Source: Pseudomonas sp. CROZ-RG-20F-R04-15
Lineage (GTDB): Bacteria; Pseudomonadota; Gammaproteobacteria; Pseudomonadales; Pseudomonadaceae
Direction of reading: 5' to 3'
Length of the DNA: 64,000 nucleotides
Assembly (NCBI RefSeq): GCF_022662375.1
Contig: NZ_JAKNQL010000003.1
Span: 248,001 to 312,000, forward strand
Of the stretch, positions 26,501 to 35,062 are shown in pieces (positions within the stretch are counted from its first letter, which is position 1; each line of letters begins with the position of its first letter). Both the position numbers and the translations under genes were made by a program. The notes beneath the pieces are model-generated. The model did no database searches. It saw nothing but the letters and a program-made list of their open reading frames with translations, and was not told where the DNA came from.

Positions 26501-27341
26501 CACCCTGAGCATTGCCTTGAAACACCGGTTCCAGAACACTCTGCAAACCGCGTCGCAAAGTTTCCAGACGCTCCGGCAAGGCGTACAGATCGGCGCTCAA
26601 CTGGCCGGACAAGGTGCCGATTTCGATGATCGCTTCCGCCACAGCACGATGGATGCGATCAAGCGCTTGATCGCTCCATTGCCCTTGCCATACCGCATCG
26701 CGCGAATAAGGCGACGACCAGCCAAGGGTACGTTCGCGGGCCTCTTCGGGCAGCGCACTGATCAGCTCCTGAAACCCTGGCAGCTCTTCAAGTCCGGTGA
26801 TGATCACGTACACCGGCACACTCAGGCCAAAACGTTGCAGCAGATCGATGAAGCGTCGACGCGCAGCCAGACCGAGGCTGGCAGCCTGTTCGAGATTACT
26901 CAGGCGACTGACCGGCACCAGCCAGACCACCCCGTCCAGCGGCCGTTTGCTGCGCATCCGCAGGATCAGACCGAGCAAACGCCACCAGCCACCACGTTGC
27001 AAATGCATACCGTCGTCGGGCAGAAACAATGCCTGCGGCACTACAAGTACAGCGCCTTCCGGGTCCGACCACCAGCGGCCGAACCACGCCGGTTTGTCGG
27101 TCGGTTGCAGACGCCATTCACTGACCAGTTGCGTGCCCTGGGTTTCGTCGCCGAGCATCAGCAGCCATGGCATCTGATAGCGATCGTGACTGCCCTGCTC
27201 CTGCTCCATTTGCCGCACGGCTGCGTAGAAACTGCGGATCGCTGCACCACTCTGGGTGCGCAGCCACCATACCGCCACAGCGATGATCACCACGACCAGT
27301 AGCAGCGCAACCACCCACGCGACTATCGTCAGGGTACTCAT
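23517..27341 (-). CDS. tssM: Type VI secretion inner-membrane protein TssM (IcmF)
   Basis: 1274 residues. TM1 spans about 3-25 (VAWVVALLLVVVIIAVAVWW) and another TM spans about 352-372 (GVALVIGIIWAVAMLWVW); the remainder is the large periplasmic IcmF-related domain that contacts TssJ. The cytoplasmic NTPase-like domain lies between. At the P-loop place the sequence is MPWLLMLGDETQGTQLVS, without the GKT/GKS of active members, so nucleotide hydrolysis is doubtful. TssM with TssL and TssJ forms the trans-envelope complex. Overlaps of four bases with tssL and tssA indicate translational coupling. Confidence 0.95.
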   Translation of the reverse strand: MSTLTIVAWVVALLLVVVIIAVAVWWLRTQSGAAIRSFYAAVRQMEQEQGSHDRYQMPWLLMLGDETQGTQLVSEWRLQPTDKPAWFGRWWSDPEGAVLVVPQALFLPDDGMHLQRGGWWRLLGLILRMRSKRPLDGVVWLVPVSRLSNLEQAASLGLAARRRFIDLLQRFGLSVPVYVIITGLEELPGFQELISALPEEARERTLGWSSPYSRDAVWQGQWSDQALDRIHRAVAEAIIEIGTLSGQLSADLYALPERLETLRRGLQSVLEPVFQGNAQGEAPCFRGVYFSASQASEDAKDGFSADDSGLQQSVFVRQLWRQRLVGERGLAQGVPRLLRLRQRWQRLTAGVALVIGIIWAVAMLWVWHVSVKDAHELARQMQGAQKSYVAISDEAQRVDSTRRNVQTFWRVLERAPHWNYVSLVFPTSWFSSLDNQLEQQVLQSTQRHIMVPLHDLLGAQLAQIKAIRSTDRRSTIESDDPAQWQNYLKANDLVDRALRLEQQNQLFNQVQNNPRAPLDDLVQLSNNALSLNLNTGTLPYAAFYNRLLVAGEDGSLQALDLSVDRPQIVSNFSGLMQRWLDQYFLADNFVSKAGYLKLHLDQLHAGSGNSLSELEDLTALVDDLQAAIALTNSTWSRGKGQELVPGYRDFLTKVGKSTLLGTQVEQDLDTQASRLQQSFRDQWIAQIGSRDNLLVQQASGQLALQEQVIKLDNAIQALFKREFVSVALRDSDDNVNLQGQTVDGDDLNESLKYFADYNSYIAEELPRIPPDFRTALLKTAERAAAQAMWLSLKDHNDQAHPYAVFNVQAEQAMALQKAFVEVHRADLSTRLQAALNRRAMAQITAGIEEITAQPLFGGRAEISQWDGSKNLGLQLFGASDVQDLKLSLKQQFNTMLGITERRTSSLQWLTTQQANLSALDYERVTQFSALNDELRKYKEANPASSPAQIEQLVSRDFIEMDVNSCLQMLQTANVAGGRGTLAMRAIELQQEAMQRCQQLQVQQAAAAWNELANYFNQYLADRFPFANGVQMPDADPARVQYLLELIDKRLPVAQAGLVANQTPERVAAADFLNRLKQASIWLTPLFVRDKSGILGVELDVRWRTDRDNEQGADQVIAWGLLAGNQQINYPVAAEQPSLRWMVGQPIRLTLRWARNGKERPVNDPQQPNLVVRDLEAGWEYGGPWSLLRMMRAHFSVQRQPSMDYTDFPLTLRLPVTAATDSVTSEFTRMFVRLSLMSQGSKLPLSIAPLPTRAPRSPFQLTGSTAALESQKDDL

Positions 27342-28102
27342 GAGTCTTGCTCCACTGGCGCCACCGAGTCGATGATCTGCAGCACCGGGTCCAGTTCCGA
27401 ACGAATGTCACGCCAGAGGAACTGGCCAAGCCCGGTCAGCAACAGCACCATCGCCAGAATCCCCAATGCCAGGCGAAAGCCGTCCGGCAGCGCCGTGCGC
27501 ACCGGCAGTTGCAATGGCGTGGTCAGCGACGGCTGCACCAGGCGCTGACTGACATCGGCATAACCGGCCTCGTCCTGCCAGGCAAAGGTGTACAGCGCCA
27601 GCCGCCACTTCTCCAGTTGCGCCTGACTGTGTTCACCGCGCAAACGCCCATGAAAACCGAGGATCAGGCACTGCAGGTACACGTTGGCCAGATCGCGGCT
27701 GGTCGGTTGCTGTTCATCGAGCAATGTCTGAATCGCCGCCGGCACTTGTTCGCCGGCCTGACGACTGGAATACAGACGCGACTCCAACGGTTTGTCCTGC
27801 CACGCCGACTGCCCGGGCCATGGCGTGAACAGCAGGGTTTCGTCGACCAGTGCGACGAACGCATAGACCAGCGCCTTGACCTGCTCGGTCGCCGAATCGC
27901 CGACCCGCGCATAAGCGGTGCGCCACAACCGCTGCGACGCTTGCGTGGACAGTTCGACCACCGTGTCCACCAGCGCTGCTTCGTCCTCGCTGTCCTTGGG
28001 CAATTGCACCCAGTCCTGTTGCCATTGCTGCCACGTCTGGCGGAACGCGCTGCTCAACGGTGCGTCCTGCAACCCAAGGTTTGCGGCACTTCCTTGCGAC
28101 AT
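27338..28102 (-). CDS. tssL: Type VI secretion protein TssL (DotU/IcmH)
   Basis: 254 residues: a cytoplasmic helical hook domain (FRQTWQQWQQDW; ALVYAFVALVDETLLFTPW; LYLQCLILGFHGRLRG-like region) and a single C-terminal membrane helix near 213-232 (LALGILAMVLLLTGLGQFLW). No OmpA-like peptidoglycan-binding extension is present. TssL is a tail-anchored partner of TssM in the membrane complex and contacts TssK. It lies between tssK (18 bases upstream) and tssM (4-base overlap). Confidence 0.93.
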   Translation of the reverse strand: MSQGSAANLGLQDAPLSSAFRQTWQQWQQDWVQLPKDSEDEAALVDTVVELSTQASQRLWRTAYARVGDSATEQVKALVYAFVALVDETLLFTPWPGQSAWQDKPLESRLYSSRQAGEQVPAAIQTLLDEQQPTSRDLANVYLQCLILGFHGRLRGEHSQAQLEKWRLALYTFAWQDEAGYADVSQRLVQPSLTTPLQLPVRTALPDGFRLALGILAMVLLLTGLGQFLWRDIRSELDPVLQIIDSVAPVEQDS

Positions 28103-28120
28103 ACGGCGTTCCTTGTGTGA

Positions 28121-29452
28121 TCAGGCACTTTCGCTGTTCTGGGCGATAAACAGCACCACTTGCCACGGACTGCTGGTCAGCTTCGCCGCCGGTGCCGCGA
28201 TGACCAGCGGCAGTTGCGCGTCGAACCACGTGCCTTCGGCGGTGATTACAAACAGTCGCGTGTCTTCGCCGACGCTGTAGGCCACCTGTTCGCTGCGGCT
28301 CATGACCTGATGCGCCAAACCACTCATGCGCTGACGGCTGAGCAGCGCAATGTGCGGTGCCGAGGCGACGATTGCACCGCGCAACCAGTCAATGGCCGCT
28401 TGTTCGCTGGCGCCGTTGGGCATGCGCAGACCGATCACCAGACGCTGACTCGGCTGCTCGTCCGGCAGTTGAATGGAAAAGCTGTGCTCACCGCGTTCGA
28501 ACGGCAGGCTGCGGTAGCCGGCACGGATCAGTTCGAGGGTGGTTTCCAGCCATTGCAGCACCGCATCAAAACCGCGCTGCAACTCGAGAAAATCCAGTGG
28601 CGCAAACGCCGGCACCCCAGCCAGCGGATCGAGTGCCGCCCATGCGCCAGCCATCCCGAGCAGGTGCACATACAGGGACTGCGGATGCACGATACGACTG
28701 CTCAGTGCGCCTTCGACTTCCGGCAAGCGCGCCCACAACGCCGTCAACTGGCGGCGGATTTCCAGCGCATCGTCCTGATTGCCAGCCTGTTGCGCCTGAC
28801 GCAAACGGCCGCCGAGAAACAGGCACTTCTCCCGCGCCCGCGCGCAGAGGCCGGCGATGCGTCGACCCAGCGCAGACTCCGGCAACAGCAGCGGTGTTGG
28901 CGCGGTGTAAGTCAGCGCCAGGAAGCCGCCGCCCTCCTTGCGGATTTTCAGCAGCGGCAGGCAGATCGAATCGGCTTTGTTCAGTTGCGTGCACAGGCGT
29001 GGATTAGGTCGCCACACGGTGATCGATTCAGGGAATTCACCACTGGTGAGATCCGGCAGCGCGTCCCCCACCACCGACTGCAAGCGGCCCTTGAGCGGCA
29101 GCAACTGCCCGGCACGCCACATCGGGCTGATCGCCAGGTACACGGTGACGGTCGCATCGTCGGCGGCATCGATCGCCGCACTGACATCCAGTTCGAGTGC
29201 CGGCCCGATCCCGGCCTGCAAATCCACCGGCAGGCCGTCAGGCATCGTCCCTTGCAGCGAGAGTACCCGCACTACCCCAGCGCTCAGCGCCGAAGGATCG
29301 AACTCCATGTGGCTGACACCCCAGAACCACGGGTTGCACGCTTGCGCCAGATGCGCGCCGAGCGCTTCGGCTCGCAGCCCTTGCAACTGAAAATGCTGCG
29401 GCAGCAATTGCATGCCTTCGTGCCAGCAAACCGCGTCAGGTAGCAGACTCAT
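28121..29452 (-). CDS. tssK: Type VI secretion baseplate protein TssK
   Basis: 443 residues, the family length. Characteristic N-terminus VCWHEGMQLLPQHFQLQ (about 8-24), then a beta-rich shoulder domain, and the C-terminal head domain with SMSGLAHQVMSRSEQV-like sequence near 385-400. TssK is the trimeric adaptor resembling phage receptor-binding proteins, joining the TssEFG baseplate wedge to the TssLM membrane complex. It lies 46 bases after tssJ in the leftward operon. Confidence 0.93.
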   Translation of the reverse strand: MSLLPDAVCWHEGMQLLPQHFQLQGLRAEALGAHLAQACNPWFWGVSHMEFDPSALSAGVVRVLSLQGTMPDGLPVDLQAGIGPALELDVSAAIDAADDATVTVYLAISPMWRAGQLLPLKGRLQSVVGDALPDLTSGEFPESITVWRPNPRLCTQLNKADSICLPLLKIRKEGGGFLALTYTAPTPLLLPESALGRRIAGLCARAREKCLFLGGRLRQAQQAGNQDDALEIRRQLTALWARLPEVEGALSSRIVHPQSLYVHLLGMAGAWAALDPLAGVPAFAPLDFLELQRGFDAVLQWLETTLELIRAGYRSLPFERGEHSFSIQLPDEQPSQRLVIGLRMPNGASEQAAIDWLRGAIVASAPHIALLSRQRMSGLAHQVMSRSEQVAYSVGEDTRLFVITAEGTWFDAQLPLVIAAPAAKLTSSPWQVVLFIAQNSESA

Positions 29453-29498
29453 ACGACTCCTTTCGACAAAGCCGCAATCCGGCGGCAGCGGTGGTATT

Positions 29499-29945
29499 TC
29501 AGTGTTCCGGGTTGACCAGGCTCATCTCGCGGCTGTCGAATTTCAGCCACGCCTCACTCTGATCGTCGAGGCGCAAGCGGTGTGCTCCGGGTGTGGTATA
29601 GCTGGCGAAGACCAAAAGTCCAGCGGCCTTCTTGCCCCCCAACGGGAAGGGCTGGCGGTCGATGAATTGCCCCGGCACCAGCTCCAGTCCCCATACGCTC
29701 ATCAACTGACGATAGTCGCGCTGGTACTGCTCGCGCCCGGCGAACCACTGGCTGGCACTGATGCCCGACAATTGCTTGAGCAAATCCGGATCGGCGACCG
29801 CAATGAAGTCCACGGCAATCGGGGTGTCGTCGTTGGCTTTTGGCGCGACGTCGAGGGTCAGGCTGTCGAGGTCCACTTTCGGCCCGAAGAGCGAGCAACC
29901 GGCCAGGGACGAAAACAGCAATGTTAGAAAAAGTCGTCTACGCAA
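29499..29945 (-). CDS. tssJ: Type VI secretion outer-membrane lipoprotein TssJ
   Basis: 148 residues starting at a TTG with AAAAGGAAAA as ribosome site. The lipoprotein signal RRRLFLTLLFSSLAGC gives lipidation at Cys17. The mature part is a small beta-sandwich (VDLDSLTLDVAPKANDDTPIAVDFIAV; GLLVFASYTTPGAHRLRL), the transthyretin-like fold of TssJ. It anchors the TssM periplasmic domain at the outer membrane. It is the first gene of the leftward operon, divergent from tssB. Confidence 0.88.
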   Translation of the reverse strand: MRRRLFLTLLFSSLAGCSLFGPKVDLDSLTLDVAPKANDDTPIAVDFIAVADPDLLKQLSGISASQWFAGREQYQRDYRQLMSVWGLELVPGQFIDRQPFPLGGKKAAGLLVFASYTTPGAHRLRLDDQSEAWLKFDSREMSLVNPEH

Positions 29946-30172
29946 AATGAATTTTCCTTTTCGCGAACCTGTCCAAAAATGTTTTTGCTTGCTTTTTTAT
30001 AGACCTGTTCTAGCGTCTTGGGTAGTTCGGTTCCTACAGCCGAATCAAGAAGGTTTGTCAAAGGAACGACAGGTCATCTGCCTCCCTTTCTAACCTACGG
30101 TCCAGCAAGGGAAAGCGATGAACGGGCCTCCCCGATGCATTGCGCCCGCTCATCGCATCGGAGTCCGCCGAC
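29946..30172. promoter_or_regulatory. Divergent promoter region of the T6SS locus
   Basis: 227 bases between tssJ and tssB, clearly more AT-rich than the flanking genes (for example TTTTTGCTTGCTTTTTTATA). Both T6SS operons must start here. I looked for a -24/-12 sigma-54 pattern (GGCAC-n5-TTGC) and did not find one. No sfa-type regulator gene lies at either end of the cluster. Confidence 0.5.
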
Positions 30173-30715
30173 ATGGCAGAAAGTACTCAGCACAAGCTCG
30201 ACCGGGTGCGCCCGCCCCGAGTGCAAATCACCTATGACGTCGAAATCGGCAACGCCATCGAGAAAAAGGAACTGCCACTGGTGGTCGGAATTCTCGCCGA
30301 CCTCTCCGGCAAGCCACTTGAACCATTGGCAAAACTGACTGAGCGGCGTTTCACCGAAATCGACCGCGACAACTTCAACGAAGTGCTCGCCTCGATCAGC
30401 CCGCGCGCCACGTTGCAGGTCAACAACACCCTCAGCGGCGACGACAGCAAGCTCAACATCGAACTCAATTTCAAACACATCGACGACTTCGATCCGGTCA
30501 AGGTGGTGGAGCAAGTCACGCCGCTGCGGCGCCTGTTCGAGGCACGCCAGCGTCTGCGTGATCTGCTGACCAAACTCGACGGCAACGATGACCTGGACAA
30601 GCTGTTGCGCGACGTCATCGCCAACACCGAAGGCCTGCAGGAAATCAAATCGGCCCGCCCGGACACCGCTACCCCGGCAGCTGATGCCGAGGCTCCGGCC
30701 GAACCGCAAGCCTGA
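30173..30715 (+). CDS. tssB: Type VI secretion sheath small subunit TssB
   Basis: 180 residues from the ATG at 30173 with GGAG 9 bases upstream. Family sequence throughout: STQHKLDRVRPPRVQITYDV, LPLVVGILADLSGK, LTERRFTEIDRDNFNEVL, and an Ala/Pro-rich tail. TssB pairs with TssC to build the contractile sheath around the Hcp tube. It is the first gene of the rightward operon, 30 bases before tssC. Confidence 0.95.
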   Translation: MAESTQHKLDRVRPPRVQITYDVEIGNAIEKKELPLVVGILADLSGKPLEPLAKLTERRFTEIDRDNFNEVLASISPRATLQVNNTLSGDDSKLNIELNFKHIDDFDPVKVVEQVTPLRRLFEARQRLRDLLTKLDGNDDLDKLLRDVIANTEGLQEIKSARPDTATPAADAEAPAEPQA

Positions 30716-30745
30716 TCGTCCACTTAATCGAGGGGAGAATTCGCC

Positions 30746-32227
30746 ATGCCCGCTTCTGCTCAGAAACAAGCCAGCGACAGTACGACCGAGACACTTTCCC
30801 TGCTCGACCAGATCATTCTCGACGGCCGCATGGCCCACGATGACAGTCAGCAGGATTACGCCCGCGACATGCTCGCGGAATTCGCCACCCAGGTGCTCGA
30901 CGAAGGCATGGCCATCGACAAGGACACCGTGGCGATGATCAACGACCGTATCAGCCAGATCGACGAGTTGATCAGCGCCCAGCTCAACGAGGTGCTGCAC
31001 CATCCCGATCTGCAAAAACTCGAAGCTTCGTGGCGTGGCCTGCACATGCTGGTGCAGAACACCGAAACCAGCACCCGGCTGAAATTGCGCTTGCTCAACG
31101 TCACACAGAAAGAGCTGCAGAACGACCTGGAAAAAGCCGTCGAGTTTGACCAGAGCGCACTGTTCAAGAAGATCTACGAAGAGGAATACGGCACCTTCGG
31201 TGGCCATCCCTTCAGCCTGTTGGTCGGTGACTACACTTTTGGCCGGCATCCGCAGGACATTGGCCTGCTGGAAAAACTGTCGAACGTCGCCGCTGCCGCT
31301 CACGCGCCATTCATTGCCGCCGCCAGCCCGCGCTTGTTCGACATGAACAGCTTCACCGAACTGGCGGTGCCGCGTGATCTGTCGAAAGTGTTCGAGAGCC
31401 AGGAGCTGATCAAATGGCGCTCGTTCCGCGAGAGCGAGGATTCGCGTTACGTGTCTCTGGTACTGCCGCACTTTCTTCTGCGCCTGCCCTACGGCCCGGA
31501 CACCTCGCCAGTGGAAGGCATCAACTACGTCGAAGACGTCAACGGCACCGATCACAGCAAATACCTGTGGGGCAATGCTGCGTGGGCGCTGTCGCAACGC
31601 ATCACCGAAGCGTTCGCCAAGTACGGTTGGTGCGCGGCGATTCGTGGCGCTGAAGGCGGCGGCGCGGTGGAAGGTTTGCCAGCGCATACGTTCCGCACCA
31701 GCTCTGGCGATCTGTCGCTGAAATGCCCGACCGAAGTAGCGATCACCGATCGCCGCGAGAAAGAGCTTAACGACCTCGGTTTCATCGCCTTGTGCCACAA
31801 GAAAAACAGCGATGTGGCGGTGTTCTTCGGTGGCCAGACCACCAACAAATCCAAGGTCTACAACACCAACGAGGCCAACGCCAACGCGCGGATCTCGGCG
31901 ATGTTGCCGTACGTGCTCGCCGCGTCACGTTTCGCCCATTATCTGAAGGTGATCATGCGCGACAAGGTTGGCAGTTTCATGACCCGCGACAACGTGCAGA
32001 CCTACCTCAACAACTGGATCGCCGATTACGTGCTGATCAACGACAACGCCCCACAGGAAATCAAGGCGCAGTACCCGTTGCGTGAGGCGCGGGTGGACGT
32101 CACCGAAGTCGCCGGCAAGCCTGGCGCCTACCGGGCGACGGTGTTCCTGCGGCCGCACTTCCAGCTGGAAGAGCTGACCGCATCGATTCGCCTGGTGGCG
32201 ACATTACCACCGCCGGTTGCCGCTTAA
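30746..32227 (+). CDS. tssC: Type VI secretion sheath large subunit TssC
   Basis: 493 residues, full length. Diagnostic segments: LLDQIILDGRMAHDDSQQDY, EASWRGLHMLVQNTETSTRL, EYGTFGGHPFSLLVGDYTF, LPYGPDTSPVEGINYVED, and a C-terminal VFLRPHFQLEELTASIRLVA. TssC forms most of the sheath wall; contraction drives the Hcp-VgrG spike outwards and ClpV then disassembles it. GAGGGGAG precedes the start. Confidence 0.96.
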   Translation: MPASAQKQASDSTTETLSLLDQIILDGRMAHDDSQQDYARDMLAEFATQVLDEGMAIDKDTVAMINDRISQIDELISAQLNEVLHHPDLQKLEASWRGLHMLVQNTETSTRLKLRLLNVTQKELQNDLEKAVEFDQSALFKKIYEEEYGTFGGHPFSLLVGDYTFGRHPQDIGLLEKLSNVAAAAHAPFIAAASPRLFDMNSFTELAVPRDLSKVFESQELIKWRSFRESEDSRYVSLVLPHFLLRLPYGPDTSPVEGINYVEDVNGTDHSKYLWGNAAWALSQRITEAFAKYGWCAAIRGAEGGGAVEGLPAHTFRTSSGDLSLKCPTEVAITDRREKELNDLGFIALCHKKNSDVAVFFGGQTTNKSKVYNTNEANANARISAMLPYVLAASRFAHYLKVIMRDKVGSFMTRDNVQTYLNNWIADYVLINDNAPQEIKAQYPLREARVDVTEVAGKPGAYRATVFLRPHFQLEELTASIRLVATLPPPVAA

Positions 32228-32246
32228 AGCTCCAGAGAAACCCTGA

Positions 32247-32272
32247 TGGCGAGAGGATTTATCCCCTCGCCA
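32247..32272. other. Small hairpin between tssC and hcp
   Basis: TGGCGAG and CTCGCCA pair around a short spacer that itself contains GGATTTATCC. There is no T run. Similar GGCGAG..CTCGCC motifs are common between Pseudomonas genes. A role as a processing or 3'-stabilising structure that lets hcp accumulate separately is an inference. Confidence 0.45.
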
Positions 32273-32328
32273 CGGGTTCCGTGTTCAGCCCGTTTGCCTA
32301 ATGTGATTTTCTTCAGGAGTTTCAAGCG

Positions 32329-32826
32329 ATGGATGCAATCATTCTCGACCTCGGCGGCGATATCAAAGGCGATAGCCTGCTCGAAGGTTATGCGGACAAG
32401 ATCGAAGTCATGTCCTACAGCCACAACGTGGCGATGCAAGTGACCAACGACGTCAGTAACTCGGAACGCACTTCCGGCAAACCTCACGTCGGCGAGTTCA
32501 CCCTGACCAAGTTCGTCGATACCTCGACACCGTCTCTCAACGAATACTGCTGCGCCGGTAAGCCGATCCCCGAAGCCATCATCACCGTCGGCCGCAACGC
32601 CGCCGAAGGCAGTGGGCAATTGATGCCCTTCATCGTCTACACCCTGACCAACGTGGTGATTTCCAACGTCAGCGTCAGTGGTGGCACCGGCGGCAAACCG
32701 GTGGAAACCCTGTCGCTGAACTTCACCAAGATCAAATGGGAGCTCACCGCGCAGAAAGACGACGGCACCAAGGAAGGCACCGCCGCGTCGACCTGGGACA
32801 TGGCCGCCAACAAGCTTGTCAGCTAA
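32329..32826 (+). CDS. hcp: Type VI secretion tube protein Hcp (TssD)
   Basis: 165 residues, ATG with CAGGAG upstream. MDAIILDLGGDIKGDSLLEG, KIEVMSYSHNVAMQV and KPVETLSLNFTKIKWEL identify the Hcp1 fold. The N-terminus MDAIILDLGGDIKGDS resembles my memory of P. aeruginosa Hcp3 more than Hcp1. Hcp hexamers stack into the inner tube that carries small effectors and is itself secreted. It is placed between tssC and tssE, as in the H3 cluster. Confidence 0.95.
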   Translation: MDAIILDLGGDIKGDSLLEGYADKIEVMSYSHNVAMQVTNDVSNSERTSGKPHVGEFTLTKFVDTSTPSLNEYCCAGKPIPEAIITVGRNAAEGSGQLMPFIVYTLTNVVISNVSVSGGTGGKPVETLSLNFTKIKWELTAQKDDGTKEGTAASTWDMAANKLVS

Positions 32827-32841
32827 CCCGGCGTTCTGGCC

Positions 32842-33285
32842 ATGGCAGGCACCGGCATGCGCGCACCGCTGTTCGAACGCCTCGCGTCCAGCGAGGCGGA
32901 GAATCCGCGCGCATTCGATCGGCAGGACTTGCTCGACTCGGTGCACGCCGAGCTCGGGCGCCTGTTCAATACACGCCGAGGTCCGCTCACGCGAACCACG
33001 CCAGCGAGTGTGATCGACTACGGCATCGCTGACTGGAGCGCCCTGCAACAGCAGCGCAGCGATGACCGGCGCAAGCTGGCGCGAGACATCCGCGAAGCCA
33101 TCAGCTCTTTCGAACCACGCCTGAAACTCAGCGAAGTTCAGGTCAATCCCTTGCCCGAACAGCCGCAGCGGATGAGCATACGCTTGCTCGGCGAGTTGCG
33201 CAGCGGCCAGCAGCACTGGCCGGTGGCGTTTGTCATCGAGCCCGGCGGCGAAGGGCTGGAGGTGCGCCATGAGCGACTCGATTGA
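32842..33285 (+). CDS. tssE: Type VI secretion baseplate protein TssE
   Basis: 147 residues of the gp25 lysozyme-like family: PLFERLASSEAENPRAFDRQ, LLDSVHAELGRLFNTRRG, TTPASVIDYGIADWSA, DIREAISSFEPRLKLSEVQV. TssE caps the sheath at the baseplate. It lies 15 bases after hcp and overlaps tssF by 17 bases. Confidence 0.93.
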   Translation: MAGTGMRAPLFERLASSEAENPRAFDRQDLLDSVHAELGRLFNTRRGPLTRTTPASVIDYGIADWSALQQQRSDDRRKLARDIREAISSFEPRLKLSEVQVNPLPEQPQRMSIRLLGELRSGQQHWPVAFVIEPGGEGLEVRHERLD

Positions 33286-35062
33286 TCCGCAACTGCTCGA
33301 CTACTACCAACGCGAACTGACCTGGCTGCGCCACGCCGGCAGCCAGTTTGCCGAGCGCTATCCAAAAGTCGCGCGACGCCTGGAACTGTCGCCAGGCGAA
33401 TGCCCCGATCCCCACGTTGAGCGTTTGCTGGAAGGCTTTGCGTTGCTCGCCGCACGCCTGCAAAGGCGCCTGGATGACGACTACGCCGAATTCAGCGATG
33501 CGTTGCTCGAACAACTTTATCCATTAGCGATGCGGCCGTTGCCGTCCTGCGCCATCGTGCAATTCGAGCCGGACCCGAGCAAAGGCAACCTCGACGACGG
33601 CTATTCCCTGCCCCGCGACACGCCGTTATTCGTCACCACCAGCAAAGGCGAGAGCATTCACTTTCGCACCTCGGCCGCCGTTCGGTTATGGCCGATCGAA
33701 GTCAGCGAGGCGCTGTTGCTGGGCAGCGATGAAGCCCAGGCATTGACCGGTGTCGCGCAGTCGCGCTCGGCATTGCGTTTGAGCCTGCGTTGCCTGGGCG
33801 AAAGCCAATGGGCAGATCTGGGTATTGAACAATTGCGCATCCATCTGGCCGCGTCACCGGTGGTCAATGCCTGCCTGTATGACCTGCTCGGCGCGCATGC
33901 GGTGCAGGTGCTGGCGGGGTCGCCGGGCAGCGTTCCGATGGCGCTGAAAGGTTTGCCGAATATTGTTGGTTTCGGTGATGACGAAGCCCTGCTGCCGGAT
34001 GAAGACGGAGTCCATCCGGGCATGCGCTTGCTGGCCGAATACTTTGCCTTCCCGGACAAACTCCACTTTTTCGATCTGCCGTTGCGCGGTGTTTCCAGCG
34101 ACAGCCAGACCCTCTATCTGTACATCGTTTTCGATCGTGCCCCCGCTAGCCGCCTGCACTTGCAGGCCAGCGACATCACCCTCGGCTGCGCGCCGGTGAT
34201 CAACCTGTTCCCGCGGACTTCCGAGCCGCTGCGTCCGGATGGTACGCGCAGCGAGTATCGACTCATCGCCGACAGCCACCGCGAGAACAGCGTCGAGATC
34301 CACAGCATTCGCGGTATGCGCGCCAGTACTCGCGCTGGCGTGCAGCGTCTGCCGGCGTATTACGGCAGTCAGCACAGCGGCGGCGACCAGCAGCGCTACT
34401 GGCATGCGCGACGGGTCAACGGCATGACGCCGAACCGGCTCGGCAGTGATTTACTGGTGAGCGTGGTCGACACCCGTTTTGAACCGCAAACCGATCTGCC
34501 CGACTACAGCCTTACCGCCGAGTTGCTCTGCACCAACCGCTATCTGGCACAAAGCCTGCCGGCCGGCACGCCGCTGGGTTTCGAGCGTCCCGGGCCGGTC
34601 GCCTGGGCACGCCTGCGCAATTCGCCAAGTGCGCAAAGTCTGCCGCGGCTGGACGGTGATTCGCGCTGGCGCCTGGTCTCGCAACTGACCCTCAATCATC
34701 TGTCGCTGGTCGAAGGGCCGCAGGCGCTGGATGCCCTGAAAGAGATTCTGCATCTGCACAATCTGCGCGATGAGACCAGTGCGCTGAGACAGATCGAAGG
34801 TCTGCTGCAACTCAACTGTGAACGGGTAATCGGCCATGTGGGCGCCGATGCCTGGCGCGGTTGGCGCAATGGTCTGGAGGTACAGTTGCAGCTCGATCCA
34901 CAGCACTTCGTCGGCAGCAGCGCCGTGCTGTTTTCGGCGGTGCTGGCGCAGTTCTTTTCCCTGTACGCCACGGCCAATCGCTTTGTGCGCACCGTCCTGA
35001 TGCAGTCCGACAAGGAGGTCAAGGCATGGCAACCCCAAGCCGGCATGCCCCTGTCGCTCTGA
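33269..35062 (+). CDS. tssF: Type VI secretion baseplate protein TssF
   Basis: 597 residues from the ATG at 33269, giving MSDSIDPQLLDYYQRELTWL, the family N-terminus. Other family stretches: LELSPGECPDPHVERLLEGF, CAIVQFEPDPSK, GTPLGFERPGPVAWARLRN and FSLYATANRFVRTVL near the C-terminus. TssF with TssG and TssE builds the baseplate wedge. The gene overlaps tssE by 17 and tssG by 37 bases. Confidence 0.94.
   Translation: MSDSIDPQLLDYYQRELTWLRHAGSQFAERYPKVARRLELSPGECPDPHVERLLEGFALLAARLQRRLDDDYAEFSDALLEQLYPLAMRPLPSCAIVQFEPDPSKGNLDDGYSLPRDTPLFVTTSKGESIHFRTSAAVRLWPIEVSEALLLGSDEAQALTGVAQSRSALRLSLRCLGESQWADLGIEQLRIHLAASPVVNACLYDLLGAHAVQVLAGSPGSVPMALKGLPNIVGFGDDEALLPDEDGVHPGMRLLAEYFAFPDKLHFFDLPLRGVSSDSQTLYLYIVFDRAPASRLHLQASDITLGCAPVINLFPRTSEPLRPDGTRSEYRLIADSHRENSVEIHSIRGMRASTRAGVQRLPAYYGSQHSGGDQQRYWHARRVNGMTPNRLGSDLLVSVVDTRFEPQTDLPDYSLTAELLCTNRYLAQSLPAGTPLGFERPGPVAWARLRNSPSAQSLPRLDGDSRWRLVSQLTLNHLSLVEGPQALDALKEILHLHNLRDETSALRQIEGLLQLNCERVIGHVGADAWRGWRNGLEVQLQLDPQHFVGSSAVLFSAVLAQFFSLYATANRFVRTVLMQSDKEVKAWQPQAGMPLSL

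Noticed and set aside
23745..27302. Two long + strand open frames (526 and 657 codons) opposite tssM
   Set aside because: Antisense to tssM, rich in Arg/Gln/His without any motif, and tssM is complete and coupled to its neighbours.
29946..30172. Sigma-54 promoter between tssJ and tssB
   Set aside because: I could not find a GGCAC-n5-TTGC pattern at suitable spacing.
30095..31798. 567-codon minus-strand frame opposite tssB-tssC
   Set aside because: Shadow of two well-supported sheath genes; no ribosome site or domain.
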